This document shows positions 44,630-55,690 of a stretch of DNA of 64,000 nt, one piece after another. The stretch's first letter is position 1, and every line of letters starts with the position of its first letter. The translations under genes and the position numbers were made by a program. Under the pieces are notes generated by a model that saw only the letters and a program-made list of their open reading frames with translations, was not told the origin of the DNA and searched no databases. This DNA comes from Cynocephalus volans (Eukaryota > Chordata > Mammalia > Dermoptera > Cynocephalidae), in NCBI RefSeq assembly GCF_027409185.1, contig NC_084466.1:69794501-69858500 (forward strand), in the 5' to 3' direction.

Positions 44630-45003
44630 TCTGGAACTGTTACCACAAGACGACTTTTAACCTGCACCTAAATAAGTTGTATTAACTTAGGAATGCTGGA
44701 AATGTATCTTGTGACCCTGACTCATGCATCTGTACCTAGGATGCAACCAAGAAGCAATAGCTAACCTGCAATGCTCTGTAACCAATCGAAAAACTGCTGT
44801 GCTGATCAAGGGGCTGTCCCCTTTTCTCCCCTCAGTTCTTCATTTTTCTGAGGTTATAAAAATGCTAAAGTCCAGCTGGCCCTTCAGAGAAGCACTTCCC
44901 AAGGCCATTTGGTGGTGTTTTCCCAGGCTGCGGTTACACATATTGGCTCAAATAAACTCTTTGATATTTTATCATCACCTCAGGATCTTTTTCCAGGTCG
45001 ACA
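44630..45003 (+). mobile_element. probable solo LTR, class I ERV type
   Basis: Looks like an LTR: a possible TG start near 44638, a CCAAT-like AACCAATCG, a TATA-like GGTTATAAAAATGC near 44855, a poly(A) signal CAAATAAACTCTTTGATATT near 44951, and an end ...CTTTTTCCAGGTCGACA. No internal viral genes flank it. Boundaries and family are uncertain and no clear duplication was found. Confidence 0.5.
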
Positions 45004-45848
45004 TGCTCTACCAAGGCTGGACACCTTCTTACCAGTTTTGCCTGATAAATCACATTCACACCATGTTCTCTGCCTTGAATTGCTCATTTCCAAGTTGATA
45101 CCTCATGTAGATGCAGCTGATAGAGGAAGCCTGGGTCGCATGCCTGGACCCTGCTCTGGCAGAGTGATATTTGTGGTTTCTGTCTTGGAGAGGCAGGGCT
45201 CACTCACATGTTAGGAAATTCCCTGGACACAGGCAGGGTTTTGAAACAATGCTATGCAGCTAGAAAACTTGACACATCCCCACTCTGGACTGGCTTAGCA
45301 TCCCAGTCAGAGGAAATGTGCAGAGGCACAGACGTATGAAACAGCAGCACGTACTTGGGGAACTGTAAGCAGTTTGGCTCTGCTGGTGTAGAAAGCAGGG
45401 AGAGCTGTGAGATTAGGTAGGAGCAGAGGTTAGGAGCCACGTGCTGAACTCTCACAGCCTCTGTGGCTCCAAAAATGATGGCAAGTACTGCTTGTGTCTC
45501 ATTCAGTGGCCCCTGGTGAGGCCCAGGAGCTGTGACTTACTCCTTGCCTGGCCCAGGGCCCTGCCTCTGGTGGGTTTTAGTTACTGACTGTTGAAATGAA
45601 TCATTGCGATAAATCTGTGTGAGTGTATCGTTGTTGTAGAATTTACCTGTATGAAAGTTGTAAGTGTACATAGACCTCTCCCTCTGTCTCTCTCAGGAGT
45701 ATGTACATGTGTGTATCTTTCCCCAGAGCTGGGTCTATCTGCATTGGAAATTTTCTAAAGGCTACTTTGCTTTAACATGGGAAGTATTCAGTTACTACTC
45801 TTAGAGCCCCATCTACATCCTTTGATGATGCTCTTGTTTAGATGTAAG
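45004..45848. other. no recognisable feature
   Basis: Unique-looking intergenic sequence before the target site of the full-length L1. Nothing supported. Confidence 0.35.
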
Positions 45849-45871
45849 ATCAAAACCACGGCCTTGAGTTT

Positions 45872-45883
45872 CAAGATGGCGGC
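45872..45883 (+). promoter_or_regulatory. YY1-type site at the L1 5' end
   Basis: CAAGATGGCGGC matches the YY1 core and sits within about 15 bp of the element's start. In human L1 the equivalent site directs accurate initiation. Supports the copy being full-length at its 5' end. Confidence 0.6.
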
Positions 45884-47401
45884 GGCTGCGGCGGCTGGCG
45901 CAGAGTAGCTGAGGTGTAAAAGGTGGCCACTGGGCCTCAGGCAGCCGGGAAACTTGTGGACCTTCCTCTCACCATCTCTTAAGGGAGGACTACAGCTGCT
46001 GGCCGGTCGTGGGGGCTCAACGCCACTTTGCCCCCGGCAGGAGAGGCTGCCTCATTTACAGGCAACAGCTTTGAAGTGTGGAGCAGGAAAAGAACTGATT
46101 CTTAGCTGCAAAAGCGAGTCTTGAAACAGGGAACACGGCGCCAGGGCTGCTGTGGATGCAGCCAGGATCCCGGAGGCTGGGGCCGCACTGAAGGCGGCCA
46201 GCTGCCCTATTCAGGATTCGAGGTTTCAGGCCGGCATTAAAGAAGATTCCTGGGAGCGCCCAAGCCGCGCCGCGACTGAACAGCCCGAGGCGGCAGCGCC
46301 GAGAACACGGAAGGCGACAAACCAGAGACAGAGAGCGAGCACCCGACCTGGCACAGCACTGTGAGTGATCCCTGGCACAGCTCTGTTCGGGGGGTGGATG
46401 CCCACGCGGCTCCCGCCTGCACCACCAGGCCACTCACCGCCCCGGTGCTGCCTCCATTTTCCCAGGTGCGGGCAGCTCCGCCCTGCTCGGCCATCACTGA
46501 GCCCATTTGCTTGGCCTGGCGCTGGGCTTTCCGGAGCCTGCGGGCCGGCCTCCTCTCCCACTCCCTCCGCGGTTCTCTGGCGGGGCTGGGGGCGTGGGGC
46601 GTCCCAACCAGTGTTGGGAGGGCAAGGAAGTACGGGCGGGCCGACTGTCACTCCACCACACCCTGGACTCCAGCCCCGGTAAACTTCCTGTTACTGGGAG
46701 GCAGATACCATCTCTGCGACCACCAGTTTGGAAAAAAGCCTAACGAATTTCTGGTTGGGAATAGTGTGGTAGGAGAGTTCCCAGGTCCGCTTGAACCTGC
46801 CGGAGAGCAGGCTGCAGGCGGGCACTAGACTCGGTTTATACCGGGGGGATACAAAGGTGAACAAGACCCGAGAAAGATCTACACAGTGCTACAAAGGCAC
46901 CCAGAGAGACCGGTCGTCTGTGCCTAGCAGAAACCTGGTAGACTTCCTGGGCGAGGCGGTGCTGAGCAGGGTCTTGAAGGCCCAGCTGATAGACGAGGGG
47001 TGCAAAAGACACACCCCAGCCCAGCACAGTGTGCACAGAGGGGGGAGACATGCGGCCAGGGAGGCGGAGACTCGACAGAAACCACACACCCGGTGGGGTC
47101 GCCACTGCACGATCTAACAGCCTGGGCCAGAGCACACGGAACGGGGAGAAGTCCTGCACAGGAAGTGAAAGCTCAACAGAGATCACACACCCTGTGGTAT
47201 GTGATCCACCAGCCCAGCAGAGTCCAAGCTGACCAGAAAGGTGGCTCCCCGGAGAAGCCCAAGACCCGAGGCAACCACACACACAAGACACTAGAGGCCA
47301 ACTGAGCAGTCACGGCGGGAGCCATACCAAATTGGCAACCACAGCAACATCCTAGTTAGTCATTAGTCTCAAACCGGTGGACTGTGAAACCCCCTGCCAC
47401 A

Positions 47402-48383
47402 ATGAATAAAAACCAAAAAAAAAGACACCAGAAATACAAAAAATCAAGAAAGTACACCACCAAAAGTTAATAAATCTCATACTCTAGATCCTATAGAACA
47501 AGAAGCCCTTGAAATAACTGACAAGGAATTTCGAGTGATAATTCTAAGGAAACTGAATGAGATACAAGAAAACTCAGCTAGACATCATGATGAAATGAGG
47601 AAAAGTATACAGGATCTGAAAGAGGAAATATACAAGGAAATCAATGTCCTGAAAAAAAATGTAGCAGAACTTGCTGAACTGAAGAAGTTATTCAGCGAAA
47701 TAAAAAACACAACGGAGAGTTTAACCAGCAGGCTTGTCGAAGTTGAAGAGAGAACCTCTGAACTTGAAGATGGGCTGTTTGAAATAACACAAGCAGACAA
47801 AAAGAAACAAAAAAGAATCAAGGACATTGAAGAAAATCTGAGAGAGATATCAGACAACCTCAAGCGCTCAAATATCCGAGTCATGGGTATTCCAGAAGGG
47901 GAGGAAAATGGAGATTCCATTGAAAACATATTCAACAAAATAGTGGCAGAAAACTTCCCAGGTATAGGAAAAATCACAGATCTTCAGATCCAGGAAGCTC
48001 AACGATCTCCAAACGTATTCAACCCAAAAAGGCCTTCTCCAAGACATGTCATAGTCAAATTGGCAAAACTCAGAGACAAAGAGAGAATCTTAAAAGCTGC
48101 AAGAGAGAAGCGTCAAATCACCTATAAGGGAGCCCCAATCAGGTTAACATCAGACTTTTCATCACAAACCCTAAAAGCTAGAAAGGAATGGGATGATATT
48201 TTCAAAATACTAAAAGACAAAGATTGCCAGCCAAGAATACTCTACCCTGCAAGGCTATCCTTCCGAAATGAGGGGCAAATAGTATACTTCTCAGACAAAC
48301 AAAAACTGCGGGAGTTCACTACCACACGACCACCCTTACAAGAAATCCTCAAGGGAGTACTGGGTTTGGTTCCTGAAAAATAA
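47402..48383 (+). pseudogene. L1 ORF1 (RNA-binding chaperone), one frameshift
   Basis: ORF1p trimerises by a coiled coil and binds L1 RNA. The start ATG at 47402 is followed by a lysine-rich stretch. A run of nine A residues (47415-47423) shifts the frame: eight would keep it open to the TAA at 48381-48383, for about 326 residues. The long frame after the shift shows a heptad-type coiled coil (around ELAELKKLFSEIKNTTESL), the RRM core (SNIRVMGIPEGEE) and the C-terminal domain (ITYKGAPIRLTSDFS). Length and order match mammalian ORF1p. Confidence 0.88.
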
Positions 48384-48570
48384 CTACCACTGCCATAAAA
48401 ACCCAAGAAAAATCTAAACCCGCTAGTACAATAAAAATGGCATTCATGAAGAGAAAACAAGCAAACAAAAACACTATCTACAACCTAAGGAACCAACAAA
48501 CAAAGTAACCAAACAGTAAATCAGAAAGCAAGGAACAAAAGACACCTAAGACAACCAAACAACCAATAAA

Positions 48571-51500
48571 ATGCTAGGAATAAATCAACACCTTTCAATA
48601 ACAACTCTTAATGTTAAAGGCTTAAATTCCCCAATTAAAAGACACAGACTGGCTGACTGGATCAAAAAGCAGGACCCAACTATATGCTGCCTACAAGAGA
48701 CCCACCTCACCCATAAAGATTCACACAGACTAAGAGTGAAAGGATGGAAAAAGATTTACCATGCAAACAGAAAAGAAAAACGTGCTGGAGTGGCTATTCT
48801 TATATCTGACAAAATAGACTTTAAACTAAAAACCATAAAAAGAGACAATGAGGGACACTACTTAATGATAAAAGGACTGATGCATCAAGAAGACATAACA
48901 ATCATAAATATGTACGCATCCAATGTTGGAGCAGCCAGATTTATAAAACAAACTCTATTAGACCTAAAGAAGGAAATAGACACTAATACCATAATAGCAG
49001 GGGACCTGAACACTCCACTGTCAATATTAGACAGATCATCTAGGCAAAGAATCAGTAGAGAAACACAAGATCTAAACAAGACTCTAGACCAATTGGAATT
49101 GGTAGATATGTACAGAACATTCCACCCAACAACCTCAGAATATTCATTCTTCTCATCAGCACATGGATCATTCTCCAGGATAGATCACATATTAGGTCAC
49201 AAATCAAGTCTCAATAAATTCAAAAAAATTGGAATTATCCCATGTATCTTCTCAGACCACAATGGATTAAAACTAGAAATTAATAACAAACAAAACTCTG
49301 GAAACTATACAAACACATGGAAATTAAACAGCATTCTACTTATTGACATATGGGTCCAAGAAGAAATCAAGCAGGAAATCAAAAAGTTTATTGAAACTAA
49401 TGAAAACAATGATACATCATACCAAAACCTGTGGGATACTGCAAAAGCAGTATTGAGGGGAAAATTTATTGCATTAAATGCTCACTTCAGAAGAATAGAA
49501 AGATGGCAAGTGAACAACCTAACACTTCACCTTAAAGAACTAGAAAAACAAGAACAATCCAAACCTAAAGTTAGCAGACGGAAAGAAATCAAGATCAGAG
49601 CAGAACTGAATGAAATTGAAACCCAAAAAACAATACGAAAGATCAATGAATCAAAAAGTTGGTTTTTTGAAAAGATAAATAAAATTGACAAACCATTAGC
49701 ATGGCTAACAAAAAAAAGGAGAGAAGACTCAAATAACAAAAATTAGAAATGAAAAAGGCGATATTACAACTGATTCATCTGAAATACAAGGAATCATTCG
49801 AGACTACTATAAACAACTATACGCCAACAAATTTGAAAATCTGGAGGAAATGGATAAATTTCTGGACACACACAAGCTTCCAAAACTGAACCGTGAAGAC
49901 GTAGAAAATTTGAACAGACCAATAACAATAAAGGAGATTGAAGCTGTTATCAGAAGGCTCCCAACAAAGAAAAGCCCAGGACCAGATGGATTCACAGCAG
50001 AATTTTACCAAACATTCAAAGAGGAATTGACACCGATTCTTTACAACCTATTCCAAAAGATTGAAACGGACGCAAATCTCCCAAACTCATTCTATGAAGC
50101 AAACATCATCCTGATACCAAAACCAGGTAAAGATATAACCAAAAAAGAAAACTACAGGCCGATATCCTTGATGAATATAGATGCAAAAATCCTCACTAAA
50201 ATACTAGCAAACAGAATACAGCAACACATATGAAAAATTATTCATCACGATCAAGTGGGATTCATCCCAGGGATGCAAGGTTGGTTCAACATACGCAAAT
50301 CAATAAATGTGATACACCATATTAATAAACTCAAACACAAGGACCATATGATCATCTCTATAGATGCTGAAAAAGCATTTGATAAAGTTCAGCACTCATT
50401 CATGACAAAGACCCTCTATAAGTTAGGTATAGAGGGAAAGTATCTCAACATAATTAAAGCCATATATGCCAAACCCACTGCCAATATCATCCTGAATGGG
50501 GAAAAGCTGAAAGCTTTTCCTTTAAGAACAGGAACTAGACAAGGATGCCCACTCTCACCACTCCTATTCAACATAGTGTTGGAAGTACTAGCCAGAGCAA
50601 TCAGAGAAGAGAAGGAAATAAAGGGCATCCAGATTGGAAAAGAGGAAGTCAAACTGTCCCTCTTTGCAGATGACATGATCCTATATATCGAAGAGCCTAA
50701 AACCTCTACAAAAAAACTGTTGGAATTGATAAATGATTTCAGCACAGTAGCAGGATACAAAATCAACACACAAAAATCAGTAGCATTTCTTTTCTCCAAT
50801 AGTGAACATGCAGAAGGAGAAATCAAGAAAGCCTGCCCATTTACAATAGCCACCAAAAAAATAAAATACTTAGTAATTGAGTTAACCAAGGATGTGTAAA
50901 ATCTCTATAATGAGAACTACAAACCACTGCTAAGAGGAATTAGAGAGGATACAAGAAGATGGAAAGATATTCCATGCTCTTGGATTGGAAGAATCAACAT
51001 AGTGAAAATGTCCATACTACCCAAAGTGATATACAAATTCAACGCAATCCCCATCAAAATTCCAAAGACATTTTTCTCAGAAATGGAAAAAACTATTCAG
51101 ACATTTATATGGAACAATAAAAGACCACGAATAGCCAAAGCAATGCTCAGCAAAAAAAAATAAAGCTGGAGGCATAACACTACTGGACTTTAAGGTATAC
51201 TACAAAGCTATAATAACCAAAACAGTATGGTACTGGCATAAAAACAGACACACTGACCAATGGAATAGAATAGAGAATCCAGAAATCAACCCACACACTT
51301 ACTTCCATCTGATCTTTGACAAAGGCACCAAGCCTATTCACTGGGGAAGGGACTGCCTCTTCAGCAAGTGGTGCTGGGATAACTGGATATCGATATGCAG
51401 GAGAATGAAACTAGATCCATACCTCTCACCGTATACTAAAATCAACTCAAAATGGAATAAGGATTTAAATATACACCCTGAAACAATAAAACCTCTTAAA

Positions 51501-52394
51501 GAAAACATAGGAGAAACACTTCAGGAAATAGGACTGGGCAGAGACTTCATGAATACGACCCCAAAAGCACGGGCAACCAAAGGAAAAATAAACAAATGGG
51601 ATTATATCAAACTAAAAAGCTTCTGCACAGCAAAAGAAACAATTAAAAGAGTTAAAAGACAACCAACAGAGTGGGAGAAAATATTTGCAAAATATACATC
51701 TGACAAAGGATTAATATCCAGAATATATAAGGAACTCAAACAACTTTACAAGAAGAAAACAAGCAACCCAATTAAAAAATGGGCAAAAGAGCTAAGTAGG
51801 CATTTCTCTAAGGAAGATATCCAAATGGCCAACAGACATATGAAAAAATGCTCAACATCACTCAGCATCCGGGAAATGCAAATCAAAACCACATTGAGAT
51901 ACCATCTAACCCCAGTTAGGATGGCTAAAATCCAAAAGACTCTGAACGATAAATGCTGGCGAGGCTGCGGAGAAAAAGGAACTCTCATACATTCTTGGTG
52001 GGACTGCAAAATGGTGCAGCCTCTATGGAAAATGGTATGGAGGTTCCTTAAACAATTGCAAATAGATCTACCATACGACCCAGCCATCCCACTGTTGGGA
52101 ATATACCCAGAGGAATGGAAATCATCAAGTCGAAGGTATACCTGTTCCCCAATGTTCATCACAGCACTCTTTACAATAGCCAAGAGTTGGAACCAGCCCA
52201 AATGCCCATCATCAGATGAGTGGATATGGAAAATGTGGTACATCTACACAATGGAATACTACTCAGCTATAAAAACGAATGAAATACTGCCATTTGCAAC
52301 AACATGGATGGACCTTGAGAGAATTATATTAAGTGAAACAAGTCAGGCACAGAAAGAGAAATACCACATGTTCTCACTTATTGGAGGGAGCTAA
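48571..52394 (+). pseudogene. L1 ORF2 (endonuclease-reverse transcriptase), two frameshifts and two stops
   Basis: Allowing for two extra A residues, the frame spans 1273 codons plus stop, close to the 1275 residues of human ORF2p. In order: the APE-like endonuclease with [16 protein letters not shown] and SDHNG catalytic motifs (48571 to about 49290); a linker; the reverse transcriptase with the FADDM active site near 50662-50676; and the C-terminal cysteine-rich segment [18 protein letters not shown] near 51955. Lesions: an A-run at 49738-49742 (five instead of four), TGA at 50231-50233, TAA at 50897-50899, and an A-run at 51152-51160 (nine instead of eight). Domains and catalytic motifs are otherwise preserved. 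Confidence 0.9.
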
Positions 52395-52408
52395 AAATTA
52401 ATATATAA

Positions 52409-52410
<2 letters not shown>

Positions 52411-52444
<34 letters not shown>

Positions 52445-52555
52445 CGGGGGGGGGGAAGAAGATATAACAACCACAATTATTTGAAGTTGATACGACAAGC
52501 AAACAGAAAGGACATTGTTGGGGGGGAGGGGGGGAGGGAGAAGGGAGGGAGGTTT
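52411..52555 (+). repeat. (CA)n plus G-rich polypurine tracts of the L1 3'UTR
   Basis: Directly after the ORF2 stop there is a (CA)n tract (about 52411-52441), then G-runs at about 52446-52454 and 52520-52554. G-rich 3'UTR tracts able to form G-quadruplexes are common in mammalian L1s. The antisense copy at 53799-54497 shows the same (CA)n as (GT)n at 54005-54034, so the microsatellite belongs to the L1 family rather than arising afresh. Confidence 0.7.
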
Positions 52556-52655
52556 TGGTGATGGGGAGCAATAATCAGCTACAATGTATATCGACAAAAT
52601 AAAATTTAAAAATAAATAAATAAATAAATAAATTAAAAAAAAAAATCGAAACCAC

Positions 52656-52842
52656 TTTTGAAAATGGTAATGAAATGCTGTTTGAGAAATAGAGTGAACA
52701 ATAATATGTCTCATAGCAAAACAAATGAAAAACATTACTGTTGGGTTACAGCAACAGATACACCAATTGTATGGCTAGGGCAATTCATAACTAAAGCCAA
52801 AATGTTTCATTATTTTAGTTAAACTAAGTTTTCCATTTGTAT
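52656..52842. other. no recognisable feature
   Basis: Short unique-looking stretch between the full-length L1 and a solo LTR. Confidence 0.3.
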
Positions 52843-53297
52843 TGTCAGGGCTAGGTCTCAGACCCTTCAAACCATTGTACAGACTGGGTTACCAGAACCC
52901 TCACACACAGGTCCACGCTAGGTAATTGGGAAAGATCCCAGGAGCCACTGGCAGACGGCACAAGCTCAGTCCTCAGCAGTAGCAGCAGTAGCAGCAGCTT
53001 GCAGCAGCAGTGGTGGCCTCTTGTGACATTTGGGGGCACTGGCAACAACAGCCTCCAGCAGCAGTAGCTGCCTCCCCCTGGCCCCCCTGGGGCATCCTGG
53101 GGGTGAGGGGCCTTGTGGATCAGGGCCATTCGTCCTTTATACTTAAGTCCATAACCCAGGACATCTGGGTACACATGCACAATTACATTAGACAATAACC
53201 AAGGAACACATGGGCGCAGGTGCCTATTTACATCCGATGCTCAGCAAGATTCTGAACATCTGAGGGGCCCTGATCATTTTCCTTCACTTTCCCGACA
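52843..53297 (-). mobile_element. probable solo LTR (class II-like), CAG/CTG-rich
   Basis: Starts TGTCAGGGCTAGG and ends CTTTCCCGACA, so the ends are inverted (TGTC...GACA). On the minus strand it has CTTAAGTATAAAGGACGAAT, a TATA-like box, in mid-element, then a GC-rich part with a run of CTG/CAG triplets (about 52977-53015 and 53055-53070). No convincing duplication was found at the flanks, so boundaries are tentative. No internal viral genes are attached. Confidence 0.5.
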
Positions 53298-53779
53298 ATT
53301 ACCAAAGTTGCAAATCTTCTGCACTTACCAAGTTAATAATCCAAAGTAAGCATAACAAGTGTTTTATAATTTTTTAAAAAATTATAAGTGAAGGACATTT
53401 TTCTTTTCCTTTTTTTAAATTTTCAATTATGATCATTAGAAGCTGAAGAATCTACTTATAATTGGTTCTATTAATTTAGAAATGCAAGCTTATTAGAAGT
53501 ATCATGTGAATGGATTTTCTCCTTTAGGTTTCCCTTTTCATTTCTCATCCCCACATCTGACAGCAATCAGATATTTCCCTTTAAGGTTTGAGTCAACAAT
53601 CACTTGAATTCAGCCTGAGCTGCCAAAGAAGTGCTGCCATCAGCTTGGTGACTTCGTGCACATCTTCACCATGGTAATCTGGTGCGACAGTTCCTGGTTT
53701 GGTCACCACTAACCCGAGCAGGCCAGATGATGCAAATGATGGCAGAACAAACAGTCGCCTTGGCAACCATTATGCTAAG
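53298..53779. other. no recognisable feature
   Basis: Unique-looking sequence between the LTR and the young L1. Nothing supported. Confidence 0.3.
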
Positions 53780-53798
53780 TCTGAACCCTCCAGTTCTT

Positions 53799-53999
53799 TT
53801 TTTATTTTATTTTTAGTTTTTATTTTTTTTAACTTTTATTTTGTCTATATACATTGTGGTTGATTATTGTTGCCCCTTACCAAAACCTCCCTCCCTCCTC
53901 CCTCTCCTCCCTCCCCCCCAACAATGTCCTTTCTGTTTGCTTGTTGTATCAACTTCAAGTAATTGTGGTTGTTATATCTTCTCCCCACCCCCATTTTTT

Positions 54000-54038
<39 letters not shown>

Positions 54039-54497
54039 TTATATATTAATTTTTAGCTCCCACCAATAAGTGAGAACATGTGGTATTTCTCTTTCTGTGC
54101 CTGACTCGTTTCACTTAATATAATTCTCTCAGGGTCCATCCATGTTGTTGCAAATGGCAGTATTTCATTCTTTTTTATAGCTGAGTAGTATTCCATTGTG
54201 TAGATGTACCACATTTTCTGTATCCACTCATCCGATGATGGACATTTGGGCTGGTTCCAACTCTTGGCTATTGTAAAGAGTGCTGCGATGAACATTGGGG
54301 AACAGGTATACCTTCGACTTGATGATTTCCATTCCTCTGGGTATATTCCCAACAGTGGGATAGCTGGGTCATATGGTAGATCTATCTGCAATTGTTTGAG
54401 GAACCTCCATACCATTTTCCATAGAGGCTGCACCATTTTGCAGTCCCACCAACAATGTATGAGAGTTCCTTTTTCTCCGCAACCTCGCCAGCATTTA
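53799..54497 (-). mobile_element. young 5'-truncated L1 with perfect 19-bp target duplication
   Basis: A 699-bp antisense copy of the L1 3' end: an open ORF2 C-terminal frame of 127 residues (54053-54436), the (GT)n form of the 3'UTR microsatellite, a polypyrimidine tract and the A-rich end on the left. TCTGAACCCTCCAGTTCTT occurs unchanged at 53780-53798 and 54498-54516. The intact duplication and near-identity to 51.9-52.6 kb mark a recent insertion. Confidence 0.95.
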
Positions 54498-54516
54498 TCT
54501 GAACCCTCCAGTTCTT

Positions 54517-55090
54517 ACATCTTTCTTCTCTCATGTGTTTTGGTCACTGTGGTCAGTGGGAGATGTGAAGTTTATCTCCACCCTGTTGTGGAGAATGCCC
54601 TTCTGTGAACCAGACGAGACAACCAAAGAAGGAGGCTTTCTGTTGTCCCCAGGGAGGTTCTGCACATTGATCATTTAACACATGGTTAAAAACTTCACTC
54701 TGATTTAATACCAGATAGTGTAAGAGGATAATGAGTAGCATTTCTCGTGTCCCAAGCTGGTGATAAGGATCAAAGCTTCAGGGAAGAGGCACTAAATTCT
54801 GTGCCTTCTAGAGAAAGCCACCTCCAGAAGGCTGACAATGCCTCCCCCTAGGGTTAACCAAGAGGGGGCAGGACCTGCTGGTCCCTCATCCATCAGCCCA
54901 GCACTCCTTGCCCAGCCTCCCGCCATCACCAGCCTGAACAGGGAGAGGAATTTAGGTAGGTGGAGGAGAGGTTTGTCCTTAGTCACAGGCAAACTGTGGG
55001 GGGCAGGCAGAGTTAAGGGCTGTATCTAGAGTCTTATTCCTCCTCTTCACAAGATCAAGGGGATCAACAAAAGATGGAAGGGGACACGTT
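54517..55090. other. no recognisable feature
   Basis: Unique-looking intergenic sequence; no gene or nameable repeat supported. Confidence 0.35.
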
Positions 55091-55690
55091 TAGCTCCTCC
55101 CCAGCTGAACACTGTTGAGTTCAAGCCTGCGGCCCTCTGGGGTGCAGTTACTGATCAGAGCTGAGCACCATGCGGGGGTCTGGCAGGAGCCGGGGGGTCT
55201 TGAGACAGCCGGGCGCTGGGGTCTCATGGACGTCGGGACTGGTGCTCGTTTCTCACAGATTTCTGAAGGTGGAGAGGCGTGGCCAGCAGGTGGGAAGGGG
55301 CGTGGCCTGGTGAATGGCAGCAGGGGTCTCCGTGGCTCCCGCAGCTCCGCAGGAAGGAGAATGTGGGTTACAGAAAGGTGGGGGGTGGGGACGGGAGGGG
55401 GAGGTGGGGCCCCACCTGCAGGGGGTGGGGGGACGTGCTGCCCTTCTCTGAGGGGGCCGGGACGACCCTGCACACTGCCCCCTAGAAAAGCCCGCAGCAG
55501 CATCTCAGCCCAGACCACCAGCATCAGATGGACCAAGGCCAGCTCAAAAGGCGAGCGGCCTTTCCTAGCCCTTCCGCCCCGTCAGAAGCGGGAGCTGGAG
55601 CAGGATCTGCGGCGTTGCACCTCCAAAGGACTGCACGCTGCACGCCCGGCCTGCCCACCCCGCCTACCCTATCTGCAGCACTTTTTCATT
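55091..55690. other. GC-rich stretch with G-quadruplex motif, unassigned
   Basis: GC-rich with scattered CpGs in AT-rich surroundings. Positions 55380-55409 hold runs of three or more G separated by 1-4 bases, a canonical G-quadruplex motif on the plus strand. A 200-codon plus-strand frame (55115-55717) has no domain I recognise, and overlapping frames on both strands are expected from composition. It could be a small regulatory island or an old GC-rich repeat. Confidence 0.4.

Larger units (their letters stand above)
45860..52644 (+). mobile_element. full-length L1 retrotransposon, near-intact
   Basis: About 6.8 kb: a 5'UTR with internal promoter (45860-47401), ORF1 (47402-48383), a 187-nt spacer, ORF2 (48571-52394), and a 3'UTR with (CA)n, G-rich purine tracts and an A-rich tail. 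The 5' end carries CAAGATGGCGGC at 45872-45883, a YY1 site placed as in human L1. Flanks ATCAAAACCAC (45849-45859) and ATCGAAACCAC (52645-52655) are the probable target duplication. Five lesions were found: three single-A gains in A-runs and two in-frame stops. L1 supplies the reverse transcription machinery behind the SINE, NETO2 and U2 insertions in this window. Confidence 0.93.

Noticed and set aside
44630..45003. Endogenous retrovirus with coding capacity
   Set aside because: Only LTR-like signals are present; no gag, pol or env sequence lies beside it or beside the LTR at 52843-53297.
47535..52394. Multi-gene operon-like cassette encoding a nuclease and polymerase
   Set aside because: It is the ORF1/ORF2 of an ordinary L1, with a 5'UTR, a 3'UTR and a target duplication.
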